From Acinetobacter oleivorans DR1 (GTDB lineage Bacteria > Pseudomonadota > Gammaproteobacteria > Pseudomonadales > Moraxellaceae), in NCBI RefSeq assembly GCF_000196795.1, contig NC_014259.1, forward strand, positions 2,294,001 through 2,358,000: a stretch of 64,000 nt of DNA, written 5' to 3'. A program made the position numbers and the translations under genes. The notes below the pieces were generated by a model, which worked only from the letters and a program-made list of their open reading frames with translations, did no database searches and was not told where the DNA came from. Positions 1 to 8,787 of the stretch are shown here, piece after piece (the stretch's first letter is position 1; each line of letters starts with the position of its first letter).

Positions 1-500
1 GTACGGTAAATAAGCTCTAGCACGTCTAGAACACCAGTAATGGGGTGTTTCATGCCAGGTAATGCATTATTAACAAAACTATTAATAAAACCCAAAGCGC
101 CTTGTTTTTTAAAATAAGGAGCAGCTTGCTGTATATCTAGTACAAAGCTACCAGGTTCAACCAGTAGTCCCTGCTCAATAATTTCAATGGTATGTGTATT
201 AGATTCGGGACTTACATCATCAGCCCCTTCAATCATGAGCGCAGCCGTATCGACACAACGTTGTATTGGACTTGAAATACAATGCTGGATAACACGATCT
301 GTATTTTTAATTAAATAATTACCCCATGCCTGCGCAAGCTCACGCCCTTGAGGAGTAAGTTGGAGGTCATATCCTGCTAAACCCTGCCCATCCACAAGTT
401 CTCTTAGAGAATGGCGCGTAAATAAGGTCACGGGAGTTGAAGCATCGGGCAATAAATCAATTGCTTCAAACATACTTTTAGGCAATAAATCGAGTGCCAT
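1..500 (-). CDS. Histidine phosphatase family protein (partial, 3' end outside window)
   Basis: The visible part is 166 codons from an ATG at 498-500; the C-terminus lies beyond base 1. Residues 26-34 read LFTRHSLRE, at the place where the histidine phosphatase (phosphoglycerate mutase) superfamily has its catalytic RHG, so H30 would be the phosphorylated residue and Ser replaces the usual Gly. Further on, ISSPIQRCVDTAALM matches the second signature of the family (SSPxxRxxxTA). The family removes phosphate from sugar phosphates, phosphohistidine or other small substrates; the substrate cannot be told from sequence. There is no signal peptide, so it is probably cytoplasmic. It is followed upstream by cysQ in the same direction with a 57-base gap, so co-transcription is possible. 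The family is fairly sure, the function is not. Confidence 0.8.
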   Translation of the reverse strand, partial: MALDLLPKSMFEAIDLLPDASTPVTLFTRHSLRELVDGQGLAGYDLQLTPQGRELAQAWGNYLIKNTDRVIQHCISSPIQRCVDTAALMIEGADDVSPESNTHTIEIIEQGLLVEPGSFVLDIQQAAPYFKKQGALGFINSFVNNALPGMKHPITGVLDVLELIYR

Positions 501-557
501 TGTTATCTTGTCATCTTTTTTCAATACTTTGCCACTATAACATGTCTGGCATAACTC

Positions 558-1415
558 TCAATCTATAACACCTGATTGGGCTAATGCTTCAAATGCTATT
601 TTTTTGCTTTCTTGATCACGAAATGCGATAAAGCCCTTATTTAAAACCGTGTGTCTCTGGTTATATTCAAAAGGTTTTCCATCAAGAGTAAGTAAACCAC
701 CACCTATACTTTCCAACAACCCTTGACCAGAACTTGTGTCCCATTCAGAAGTTGGATGGAATCGCGGGTAAATATCTATTTCACCTTCCAACATCATGCA
801 AAATTTATAGGCACTTCCTGCTTCTCTTCTAATAATGTTATGTTCTTTTTCGATAGGCTGAATAAATCTTTGATATTTCGGATTTTTACTGCCATGACTA
901 AGTCCTATTTGTATAGGTACATCTAGCGAAGGCGAAGTTATCTGATATTGATACCACTGCTTTTGAGTAAAGCTATATTTAAAAGGTAAATCTTGCAGAT
1001 ATCCTAAATACACGACTTGTTCACATGGCACCGCAATAACTGAAAAGATTGTCTCTTTACCTTTAATCAAGCTTAGGTTAATCGTGAATTCATCACGCTC
1101 ATGAATAAACTCTTTAGTTCCATCAAGCGGATCTAACATCCAACACGTAGACCAGTCATGGCGAGCACTATAATCGCTTTCTTCAGACAAAACAGGCAAG
1201 TCTGGGGTAATCTCTGCCAAGTGCTTTAATAAGAAAAGATTCACTTTTAAATCTGCTTGAGTTACAGGTGAATCATCTTGTTTTTCATGAATAGTAAACT
1301 CATAACCCGCAGAATAATTTTGATATTCTTGTAATAGGATCTGGCTCGCTTGTTCCAAGACTGGAAGAAGCTGATTAATCAAAGTATCTTGTGGGCGCGT
1401 AGTTGTTATAAACAT
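558..1415 (-). CDS. cysQ: 3'(2'),5'-bisphosphate nucleotidase CysQ
   Basis: This is a 285-residue inositol monophosphatase-fold enzyme. CysQ removes the 3' phosphate of PAP and PAPS, by-products of sulfate assimilation, using Mg2+ in the cytoplasm or at the inner membrane. The metal-binding motifs are clear: SEES at residues 77-80, LDPLDGTKEF at 94-103 (the DPxDGT signature), and WDTSSGQGLLESIGG near residue 226, which matches the WDxAxGxxLxxxGG block. It is slightly longer than the E. coli protein (about 246 residues) because of extra residues at the N-terminus and in the middle. The start is an ATG with a weak GAG-type ribosome site. CysQ and general inositol monophosphatases are close relatives; the TKEF ending of the motif favours CysQ. 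Confidence 0.9.
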   Translation of the reverse strand: MFITTTRPQDTLINQLLPVLEQASQILLQEYQNYSAGYEFTIHEKQDDSPVTQADLKVNLFLLKHLAEITPDLPVLSEESDYSARHDWSTCWMLDPLDGTKEFIHERDEFTINLSLIKGKETIFSVIAVPCEQVVYLGYLQDLPFKYSFTQKQWYQYQITSPSLDVPIQIGLSHGSKNPKYQRFIQPIEKEHNIIRREAGSAYKFCMMLEGEIDIYPRFHPTSEWDTSSGQGLLESIGGGLLTLDGKPFEYNQRHTVLNKGFIAFRDQESKKIAFEALAQSGVID

Positions 1416-1711
1416 AAATATGCTCTACATAGTTTCATTTCTATTATAGGTGAATTATGAACAATTCAATATTCGCCAACAGTTTGATTTACTAAAAAAG
1501 TAATTTATCTTAATGATTAGATGAACAATGCTTTTTGTGCACACTGTATAGTTAATATGAAAAATGATGATGTTAAAAAAACCATTATTATGTACAAAAA
1601 ACAATCTATAAGTTATGAAAAATAAACAACTTAAATCAGATCCATCCATTTCCTTTTCATGTATTTCTTGCTATGTTCAATCACACAATAACAAGATGGA
1701 AGAAAGCGCAC

Positions 1712-2080
1712 ATGATGCTATATGGATATCATTTCTCGACAATAGAACGTAACTGGGAAGAACTTACGCCCTTAAATGAGTTCCTACAAACATTTGCAGA
1801 TGATGATGGTGATGTTTCAACAAGAGATAAAGAATCTCTTAAAGAAATTATTGCAAAATCAGATACAGCTTTAGCTTTAGCAAGAGAAATGGGTTGGGAT
1901 GGTAGTTATACAGGATGTCCTTATCTATTCTGGTTACCAAACAAAAGTAGCCAGTCTTTTGAATATGGTTTTGTATTTAAACAGACCTCAGATAATACAA
2001 CTTTTGTTATTTCACCCATTGAATTAAGTTATCTAGCTCAGGATTCTGAAGTACAAACATTAAGTAAAAATATTGAATAA
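1712..2080 (+). CDS. Hypothetical protein, about 122 residues
   Basis: I do not recognise this protein. The reading frame is open from 1673, but a GGAAG-type ribosome site lies 9-12 bases before the ATG pair at 1712/1715, whereas the ATG at 1673 has none, so the shorter form is preferred. The product is soluble and acidic, with no signal peptide or membrane segment. It has an Asp-rich patch (ADDDGD) near residue 30, a helical middle section, and a GWDGSYTGCPYLFWLP stretch around residue 61 that looks like a compact folded core. It stands alone between two leftward genes and ends in a hairpin shared with the SRAP gene. Real protein status is likely from length, composition and placed ribosome site, but function is unknown. 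Confidence 0.6.
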   Translation: MMLYGYHFSTIERNWEELTPLNEFLQTFADDDGDVSTRDKESLKEIIAKSDTALALAREMGWDGSYTGCPYLFWLPNKSSQSFEYGFVFKQTSDNTTFVISPIELSYLAQDSEVQTLSKNIE

Positions 2081-2087
2081 ACAATAT

Positions 2088-2120
2088 AGGTTATTGATTC
2101 AGAGTTGATATCAATAACCT
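2088..2120. terminator. Bidirectional hairpin between convergent genes
   Basis: A perfect 11-base inverted repeat (AGGTTATTGAT at 2088-2098, ATCAATAACCT at 2110-2120) with an 11-base loop sits between the convergent hypothetical gene and the SRAP gene. The flanking T-runs are poor, so it may end transcripts from both sides or simply protect their 3' ends. Confidence 0.55.
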
Positions 2121-2138
2121 CATCTTATTTTAGATAGA

Positions 2139-2798
2139 TTAATCAAACATGCTTAACTGTGGTGTCGGTTTTATAACTTTTTCTTTTGGCACATGAGAGC
2201 ATTCAAATTCTTCAACCGGAAAGCCTTCGATAAAGCTGGAAATATCAGGTGATTCTAAACTTAACCACTCTTCTAGTCGGTCATGTGGAATCACAATCAC
2301 TGATCTTTTGACATCGCCTGGTTCGTGAAAGTCTTTCATCATGGGATGGTCAATCGCGTCCATGGTCAACATGCTTGCAGAACGAATAACCGTCTCATTG
2401 ATTTTGCAAATTTCATAGATCGCTGCAATAAAAAAAGCTTGCCCATCTTTACGGCGTACACCCCATCGTTCCGGCTTATCATTTATATATTTACTTTCAT
2501 AAAACTCGGTCACTGGAATTACACCAAACTTACATTTAAGAGCAGCCTCTTGAAAACTCGGTTTTTGGAAAATCGTTTCATGACGGGCATTGTAGGTATG
2601 TTTCGCTATGTTGGTATCTTCAGCCCACTTTGGAACCAAGCCAAACATGACTTCACGCCATTCAAGACCTTGTGGTGATTTGAATAATAGTGGCATTGTT
2701 CCTGCAGGATAAACCTCTTCGGGATAGCTAAAGCCAACCACAGGCAACTGAAGTTGCTGTAATTGAGCAAGAGTTAAAGGTTTAAAGTTGGCACACAT
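2139..2798 (-). CDS. SRAP domain protein (YedK/HMCES family), abasic-site DNA-protein crosslinker
   Basis: SRAP proteins form a thiazolidine crosslink between their N-terminal Cys and abasic sites in single-stranded DNA, protecting them during replication. The Cys must be residue 2, next to the removed Met. The frame is open upstream to 2873, but the sequence Met-Cys-Ala-Asn at 2798 fixes the true start, giving 219 residues. Active-site blocks are visible: NARHETI (Asn/Arg and Glu region), VTEFYESKY (the catalytic Glu of the GFYEW block), and TMDAIDHPMMKDFH, which carries the conserved His. The last block reads DHPMM where many family members have HDRMP, a modest variation. The gene is monocistronic, downstream of the terminator of the peptide transporter operon. 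Confidence 0.88.
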   Translation of the reverse strand: MCANFKPLTLAQLQQLQLPVVGFSYPEEVYPAGTMPLLFKSPQGLEWREVMFGLVPKWAEDTNIAKHTYNARHETIFQKPSFQEAALKCKFGVIPVTEFYESKYINDKPERWGVRRKDGQAFFIAAIYEICKINETVIRSASMLTMDAIDHPMMKDFHEPGDVKRSVIVIPHDRLEEWLSLESPDISSFIEGFPVEEFECSHVPKEKVIKPTPQLSMFD

Positions 2799-2863
2799 AG
2801 CAAGAATAAAATACTCTATATTTACTTCTGTTATTTTATAAGCATTTAGGCAATAAACCAAAT

Positions 2864-2886
2864 AAAAAGGCACTCGAAAGTGCCCT
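2864..2886 (-). terminator. Terminator of the peptide-transporter operon
   Basis: On the minus strand a GGGCACT/AGTGCC stem with a TTCG tetraloop (plus-strand bases 2869-2884) is followed by a run of T. It lies 20 bases after the stop of the double-ATPase gene and upstream of the SRAP start at 2798, which also argues against a longer SRAP reading frame. Confidence 0.8.
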
Positions 2887-2905
2887 TAACGACATAACTT
2901 TACGC

Positions 2906-4639
2906 TTATGAAATGTGTTGAATCCCTTGAGGAATCGCCTGCAATAGACGTTTAGTGTAATCATGTTGAGGATGTGCATAAAGCTCATCCGAATTGGCAA
3001 TTTCCACAACTTCTCCATGATTCATGACCATGACCTGATCAGAGATATATTTCACAACCGATAAGTCATGTGAAATAAAGATATAACTAAGCCCAAACTC
3101 ATCTTGTAAGTCTTGTAATAAGTTAAGTACCTGCGCTTGGACTGAAACATCGAGCGCAGAAACTGATTCATCACAAATCAAAATTTCAGGCTTTAGCGTT
3201 AAACAGCGTGCAATCGCAATACGTTGGCGTTGTCCACCCGAGAACTCATGTGGGTATCGATAATAAGCTTGTTCAGGTAAATTCACTCTATCAAGTAAAC
3301 CAAGTGCAATTTGTTTGCGCTCAGCATCATCTTTACCAATACCATGAATTTGCATAGGCTCTAATAATATTTGCCCAATGGTAAAACGTGGATTAAGAGA
3401 GGCATATGGGTTTTGAAAAATGATCTGGATTTTCCGTTGATATTTAGCAAACTCTTTTTCAGTTAATGAAAGGATATCTTTACCTTCGATGAAAGCCTGC
3501 CCACCAGATGCCTGATGTAAGCGCATGAGTAATAGTCCAACAGTCGTTTTACCTGAACCTGACTCACCGACTAAAACCAAAGTTTTTCCTTTAGCGAGTT
3601 TAAAAGAAACTCCTTTAACGGCCTGAAACTCTTCTTTGCCAAATAGACCTTTACGACTATAAAAGCTTTTTTTCAGATCTTTTACTTCTAAGATGATTTG
3701 CTCATCACCATTTAAGCCACGTTTGCGCTCGGGAATTTCTGAAGCATCAAAGCTTTGTTCGACCAAGATGTTGTCTTCTTGACGCATAAAATCGCTGGTC
3801 ACTGGTAAACGATAAGGTCGTTGCGACATTTGCGGGCGACAATAAAGTAATGCTCTCGTATATACATCTTTAGGCTGTTCAAGAACCTCTTCAGCAACGC
3901 CTTGCTCTCTAATCTCGCCATGACGCATCACAATGACTTTATCTGCAATTTCACCAACCAACGCTAAATCGTGAGTAATGAAAAGCATCGACATTTGACG
4001 GCGCTTACGCAATGACTCAAGTAAATCAATAATCTGTTTTTGGATCGTGACATCAAGTGCCGTAGTCGGCTCATCGGCAATGAGTAGTTTAGGCTCACAC
4101 GCAATCGCCATAGCAATCATGACACGTTGTTGTTGACCACCCGAAAGTTGGTTTGGATAGGCATCAATTTTAGTTTCAGGTGAAGGAATACCTACTTCTT
4201 TAAGCAACTCTAAAACGCGTTGTCGGGCCTGTTTACGGCTCAATCCCATATGCAAACACAACACTTCTGCAATTTGATTGCCAACCGTAAAAACAGGATT
4301 TAATGATGACATCGGCTCCTGAAAAATCATCGCAATATCTTTGCCACAAATTTTACGCATCTCTGTACGAGATAAGCTCAGTAAATCTTTGCCTTCAAAT
4401 ATAATTTTACTTTGCTCGTCAATTTTACTCTGACCTACAGGCAGTAATCCCATAGTTGCCAAAGAAGTAACCGATTTTCCGCTACCCGACTCACCTACTA
4501 AAGCAACCGTGGTGTTTTCTGGAATGTCAAAGCTAATTCCTTTTACGGTTTCAATATATTGTTTATCTTCACCTTTAAAACTTACTCGTAGATTTTTAAC
4601 GTGCAATAACGGCGCATTCTTATTTTCTTGTTCGATCAT
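2906..4639 (-). CDS. Fused double ATP-binding subunit of a peptide ABC transporter (YejF/DppDF-like)
   Basis: At 577 residues this protein joins two complete ABC ATPase domains, as in E. coli YejF and GsiA; each half resembles OppD/DppD or OppF/DppF. Domain 1 has a Walker A GESGSGKS near residue 49-56, LSGGQQQRVMIA and Walker B LLIADEPTTALD. Domain 2 has GESGSGKTT near residue 355, FSGGQRQRIAIARC and ILICDESVSALD. It would sit on the cytoplasmic face of the inner membrane and power the two adjacent permeases. A GAGGAAG ribosome site is 6 bases before the ATG. It is the last gene of a tight six-gene operon (gaps of 0-18 bases) that ends in a terminator at 2864-2886. Fused YejF-type ATPases serve peptide uptake, including peptide-nucleotide antibiotics, in other bacteria; the substrate here is inferred only. 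Confidence 0.9.
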   Translation of the reverse strand: MIEQENKNAPLLHVKNLRVSFKGEDKQYIETVKGISFDIPENTTVALVGESGSGKSVTSLATMGLLPVGQSKIDEQSKIIFEGKDLLSLSRTEMRKICGKDIAMIFQEPMSSLNPVFTVGNQIAEVLCLHMGLSRKQARQRVLELLKEVGIPSPETKIDAYPNQLSGGQQQRVMIAMAIACEPKLLIADEPTTALDVTIQKQIIDLLESLRKRRQMSMLFITHDLALVGEIADKVIVMRHGEIREQGVAEEVLEQPKDVYTRALLYCRPQMSQRPYRLPVTSDFMRQEDNILVEQSFDASEIPERKRGLNGDEQIILEVKDLKKSFYSRKGLFGKEEFQAVKGVSFKLAKGKTLVLVGESGSGKTTVGLLLMRLHQASGGQAFIEGKDILSLTEKEFAKYQRKIQIIFQNPYASLNPRFTIGQILLEPMQIHGIGKDDAERKQIALGLLDRVNLPEQAYYRYPHEFSGGQRQRIAIARCLTLKPEILICDESVSALDVSVQAQVLNLLQDLQDEFGLSYIFISHDLSVVKYISDQVMVMNHGEVVEIANSDELYAHPQHDYTKRLLQAIPQGIQHIS

Positions 4640-4652
4640 TTGGATCTTCCTC

Positions 4653-5795
4653 TTATTTTAGTTTTGGATCTAATGCATCACGGAGTGCATCAGTAAACAT
4701 TGAAAATGCCGTTACCAAAACAGCCATCGCGACAGAGGCTGCGACAAGCTGCCACCACTTACCTAAAAGAAGTTCACTTTGTGCTTCATTTAACATGCTC
4801 CCCCAAGACACTACGCCTACTGGCACACCAAAACCTAAGAAACTCAAGATGACCTCAGATTTAATGAAAGACACCACCAAAATTGACATTTGGACCAAAG
4901 CGATATGGCTGACATTAGGGAAAATATGAATGAACATACGGCGAAAGTGTCCAACGCCAATTGCTTTAGCAGCAAGAACGTACTCACGTGCAGTATGTTT
5001 CATATATTCGGCACGAATTAAACGATAAACACCCGTCCAGCCCGTTAAACCTAAAATCAGAACAATGGATAAAATGCCTTTTTGTTGAAGTACGGCAGCA
5101 ATAGCAAGCACTAATAATAAATATGGAATTGAAGTAAAAATGTTATAAAACCAGTTGAGAATGTCATCAACCCAACCACCAAAATATCCAGAAATTGCGC
5201 CTAAAAGTGTACCGATACCTACTGCAAGTAAAGCGGATATCACCCCAACAATAATTGATGTTTCAGCACCTTTAATGGTCTTTTTAAGGACATCTTGTCC
5301 CCATTTGTCAGCTCCAAATATTAGTGTGCTTTTAAGTTCACTTTGCTGATCAAGTAAATGTCCTCCGAGTTGTTGATCAATTGCTTTCATATCCTCAGCT
5401 AAAGGGTCAACTACACCATAATAATCAATTGCACTTCCCTCACTCTTTTCTTGTTTAATTTCAGCCTTGAGTTGGTGAATTACATCTTTTAAAGGATCAA
5501 CAGGATTTTCTGGTAACTCTTCTTCAATCGCTGCTGCATTTTGCCCTGCACCTGTTGTCTTATCTGCGCCTATAAATGTAGGTGGTGCATAACTTACTGC
5601 AACCTCTTTATTCCAGTCAGATGCAATCACACCCGTCATTGATAGAACCAAGATAATAAAATAAAGCAATACAATCACTAGCGATGACATTGCGATCTTG
5701 TCGGCCCGAAGACGACGCATGGCAAGTTTCCACAGGCCAGATGAATGAGCTTCGGTTTTTGTTTGTTGTTTTCTTTTTGATAAAACGCTCAGCAT
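4653..5795 (-). CDS. ABC peptide transporter permease, OppC/DppC type, with an enlarged periplasmic loop
   Basis: This is a 380-residue inner-membrane permease. It has the N-terminal OppC-type membrane helix (residues about 38-58), then the BPD permease domain from about residue 180, with the EAA loop around EYVLAAKAIGVG that contacts the ATPase. Between them lies an unusually long hydrophilic segment of roughly 110 residues, rich in Glu, Asp and Lys, which should be periplasmic; ordinary DppC proteins are about 300 residues. The start ATG at 5795 has an AGGTGGG ribosome site placed inside the end of the upstream permease gene, 7 bases away. Together with its neighbour it forms the transmembrane channel of the uptake system. 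Confidence 0.88.
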   Translation of the reverse strand: MLSVLSKRKQQTKTEAHSSGLWKLAMRRLRADKIAMSSLVIVLLYFIILVLSMTGVIASDWNKEVAVSYAPPTFIGADKTTGAGQNAAAIEEELPENPVDPLKDVIHQLKAEIKQEKSEGSAIDYYGVVDPLAEDMKAIDQQLGGHLLDQQSELKSTLIFGADKWGQDVLKKTIKGAETSIIVGVISALLAVGIGTLLGAISGYFGGWVDDILNWFYNIFTSIPYLLLVLAIAAVLQQKGILSIVLILGLTGWTGVYRLIRAEYMKHTAREYVLAAKAIGVGHFRRMFIHIFPNVSHIALVQMSILVVSFIKSEVILSFLGFGVPVGVVSWGSMLNEAQSELLLGKWWQLVAASVAMAVLVTAFSMFTDALRDALDPKLK

Positions 5796-5802
5796 AGCCC
5801 AC

Positions 5803-6741
5803 CTACTTCAACTGTACACGTGGATCAACCACTTTGTAGACCAAATCGGCAATCAGATTAAAAATCATGGTTGCAGCTGCGATGTAAACTGTAATTGCTT
5901 TAATAACAGGAAAATCACTCCGCTCAACTGCAATAATTACCTCTCGACCAATCCCGGGAATACCAAAAAAACGTTCAATTAAAAATGCGCCTATGAGCAA
6001 TGCAGGTAAAGTTGACATCACATCGGTAATAATAGGAATTGAAGCGTTCCGCAGTACATGTACACCTAAGATTCGGCTTTCACCTACACCTTTAGCACGT
6101 GCTGTTCGAACATAGTCCTGATTAATTTCATCAAGCACAAAGCTACGATATAAACGTAAAGTCGGTGCAATACTCACCACCAGCATGATTAGAATCGGCA
6201 GTAAGGCAAACTTAAATAAATTATCAGTAAAGCTATCGCTCCAGCCTTGTACAGGAAACCAACTTAGCTGATAAGCCAGAACATATTGAAAAACGATAAT
6301 GTAAACTAAGATGCTGATCGACATGCCGATGGTACATAACATCATGACCATACGGTCGGTTAGAGAACCACGTACAGCTGCAACAGCTAATGCCAAAATA
6401 ATTGAAATAACCGTCTGTAAAATAGTCAGTGGAATTAAAAGCGCGAGCGATGGCCCTAATCGAGTTAAAATAATTTGAGAAACAGGTTCGCCAGTACTCC
6501 AACTTGCACCATAGTCAAAAGTCAGTATTTGTTTAATGAAAATCCAGAGCTGAACGTAATAAGGCTGATCGACACCAAGCTGCTTACGAATGTTTTCAAT
6601 CTGCTCAGGATTAGACATCTTGCCCGCTAAAATATAAGCAGGATCGCCACCTACCCAGTTAAAAAGAATAAAAATAAGTAAGACTACCCCCAACATGGTT
6701 GGAATCATCTGCCATAAACGCCGAATAACATATGCTAGCAT
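5803..6741 (-). CDS. ABC peptide transporter permease, OppB/DppB type
   Basis: A 312-residue inner-membrane permease typical in length for DppB/GsiC. It opens with YVIRRLWQMIPTMLGVVLL, the standard first helix of the family, followed by a periplasmic section and five further hydrophobic helices. The EAA cytoplasmic loop is seen as DYVRTARAKGVGESRILGVH around residues 207-226. FGIPGIGREV near residue 267 is also characteristic. An AAGGA ribosome site lies 9 bases before the ATG. It is 12 bases from the peptidase gene upstream and 7 bases from the next permease, so these subunits are made together. It pairs with the OppC-type protein to form the pore. Confidence 0.9.
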   Translation of the reverse strand: MLAYVIRRLWQMIPTMLGVVLLIFILFNWVGGDPAYILAGKMSNPEQIENIRKQLGVDQPYYVQLWIFIKQILTFDYGASWSTGEPVSQIILTRLGPSLALLIPLTILQTVISIILALAVAAVRGSLTDRMVMMLCTIGMSISILVYIIVFQYVLAYQLSWFPVQGWSDSFTDNLFKFALLPILIMLVVSIAPTLRLYRSFVLDEINQDYVRTARAKGVGESRILGVHVLRNASIPIITDVMSTLPALLIGAFLIERFFGIPGIGREVIIAVERSDFPVIKAITVYIAAATMIFNLIADLVYKVVDPRVQLK

Positions 6742-6753
6742 AGTGATAATTCC

Positions 6754-8766
6754 TTATTTAACCCGTTGTCCGGTAATTTCATTAAAGAACGCTTTGTTAT
6801 CAGGTTCACGGCCAAGGAAATCTTTAACTAATTCAGCTGCCGGTTTTTGGCTACCTTGTGACAAAATGGTTTGACGGTAACGCTGTCCAACTTGCGGGTT
6901 ATTAAGGTTGTCCCCATAGGCAGAAAGCATGTCTAAAGCTAAAACCTCAGACCACATATATCCGTAATAACCTGCTTGATAACCACCCATCAAATGCCCA
7001 AACTGCCCCGGGAATTCGGTTGTTGGTACATAACCTAAAGCTGTAGCAGCTTCCATTTTTTGCCAATTTTCTAAAGGTTTTACTTTTAAGGCATCAGCAG
7101 TATGCAATGACATATCGTACTGTGCATAAAGAGTCTGACGCGCATAGCGCAAGCCACGACCATAGTTATGTACAGCTTTTAAACGGGCAATTAGTTCATC
7201 ATCAACACGTGGACATGCTGGATCACAATAATCGGCCACTTTAGATAAAGTCTCTTTACGGCGTGCCCACTCTTCATACATTTGAGACGGCGCTTCTACA
7301 AAATCACGCTCTACGGATGTTCCTGACTGACTGGCATAACGTGTATTTGATAAAATGCCATGTAAGGCATGACCAAACTCATGAACAAAAGTTTCAAGCT
7401 CGTCACTGTTTAAACCTTTACGGTTAAAATTGGTAACTAATGCTGAAACTGGTAATCGATTGGTTAAAGTGCTGCCACCGTATACTCCCCAAACAGCGGC
7501 ATGGCCATACTTCCCTTCACGAGGAAATTTATCCATATATAAGCCGCCAAGAAGCTTTCCTGTTTTTTTGTCAACTACATCGTAATATTCAACTTCATCC
7601 TGCCATGCTTTCACTTTGACTGGTTTAAAATCAATACCATAAAGGTCAGATGAAATGGCAAACAACCATTTTTGAGCAGCTAAAGTTGGGAAATAATCAC
7701 GAAGTTTTTCCTGATCAATCTGATATTTATTCTTACGAAGTTTTTCACTCCAGTAAGCTTCACTCCAACGTGTGATCTCGGTTTTTTCTAATGGGGTTTT
7801 TAAGGTTTGTGCTTTAAACTCACGGAGTTCTTCTACTTCTTTACGTTCAAGTGGTGCTACTGTTTTTTGAACTTCTGCTAAAAATTGATTTACAGCCTCA
7901 GGCGTTTTAGCCATACGGTCTTTTAAAACCCAATCTGCATAACTTGCTTTTCCAAATAACTGCGCAAGCTCATAACGCAAATCAATTGCTTGTTTAAGTA
8001 GTTTTAAATTTTGCTCAGTACCACGTCGAGTAAAGGCAATTTGATATCTTTTCCGAGCATCATCATTATCTGCCAACTCCATAAAAGGACGATATTCAGG
8101 ATATTCAAACCCTAATAAATAATTGCCTTTAGCATTTTTCTTTAATGCTGAAATATAACTTTGAGGTAAGCCTTTCATCTCTTCAGGAGTAAACTCAAGT
8201 TTCTCCGGATTATCACGGACGTTACGGGCATATTCTTGCTCAAGTTTAGTCAGCTCATCCAGAATGGCCTTCATTCGTGCACGCTTTACCGGTTCAAGTT
8301 GAACACCTGTGTCTTCAAACTGATCTAGAATATCTTGGCGGTATTTTTGGTCAATTGGGTCTGTTGCTTGTGTATTTTTAATTAAGTTATATAGCTTCGG
8401 GTTCTGAAATATATCAGTGTGAAACTGATTAATTTTGATTTCACAGTCTTCAGATGCCTTACGTAATTTTGCATCTGGGTCTACGTTACTATATAGACTT
8501 ATCGGACCTGAGAAATCTTCAAAATGCGCAAAAATTTTATCCCATTTTGCCAATATAGGTGCCGCTGCTGCATTATCTTTCACAGGCGTTTTTTCAAAAA
8601 TAGTAATCTGTTGTTGAATCTTTTTTAAATTAGCATCACACCATGCCGGGAGCTGTTGTGCTTTAAGTAATGGCAAAGTAGGACGTGTTGTCTCTGCCGT
8701 TGCAAACTGACTTATACCTATGGTCAACATACATAAAGTTGTCATTTTCAATGCATTATTTTTCAT
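6754..8766 (-). CDS. M3 family metallopeptidase (oligopeptidase) with a predicted signal peptide
   Basis: The HEFGHALHG motif (about residue 462 of this form) is the HExxH zinc site of peptidase family M3, and the EAPSQMYEEW block that follows supplies the third zinc ligand, Glu. M3 enzymes cut short peptides in a closed cavity. The E. coli relatives (Dcp, OpdA) are mostly regarded as cytoplasmic, but this protein starts with a Lys-containing, hydrophobic leader ending in SQFATA, a good Sec signal peptide, so it is probably periplasmic. The frame opens at 8787, directly after the preceding stop codon, but a GGAG ribosome site 5 bases before the ATG at 8766 favours that start. Its place between binding proteins and permeases implies that it trims peptides before import. 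Confidence 0.88.
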   Translation of the reverse strand: MKNNALKMTTLCMLTIGISQFATAETTRPTLPLLKAQQLPAWCDANLKKIQQQITIFEKTPVKDNAAAAPILAKWDKIFAHFEDFSGPISLYSNVDPDAKLRKASEDCEIKINQFHTDIFQNPKLYNLIKNTQATDPIDQKYRQDILDQFEDTGVQLEPVKRARMKAILDELTKLEQEYARNVRDNPEKLEFTPEEMKGLPQSYISALKKNAKGNYLLGFEYPEYRPFMELADNDDARKRYQIAFTRRGTEQNLKLLKQAIDLRYELAQLFGKASYADWVLKDRMAKTPEAVNQFLAEVQKTVAPLERKEVEELREFKAQTLKTPLEKTEITRWSEAYWSEKLRKNKYQIDQEKLRDYFPTLAAQKWLFAISSDLYGIDFKPVKVKAWQDEVEYYDVVDKKTGKLLGGLYMDKFPREGKYGHAAVWGVYGGSTLTNRLPVSALVTNFNRKGLNSDELETFVHEFGHALHGILSNTRYASQSGTSVERDFVEAPSQMYEEWARRKETLSKVADYCDPACPRVDDELIARLKAVHNYGRGLRYARQTLYAQYDMSLHTADALKVKPLENWQKMEAATALGYVPTTEFPGQFGHLMGGYQAGYYGYMWSEVLALDMLSAYGDNLNNPQVGQRYRQTILSQGSQKPAAELVKDFLGREPDNKAFFNEITGQRVK

Positions 8767-8787
8767 CATATCTCCAATTTTTTTCAT

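Noticed and set aside
2188..2200. TTTTGGCACATGAGAGC, resembling a sigma-54 promoter
   Set aside because: GG and GC are 9, not 10, bases apart, and it lies inside the SRAP coding region.
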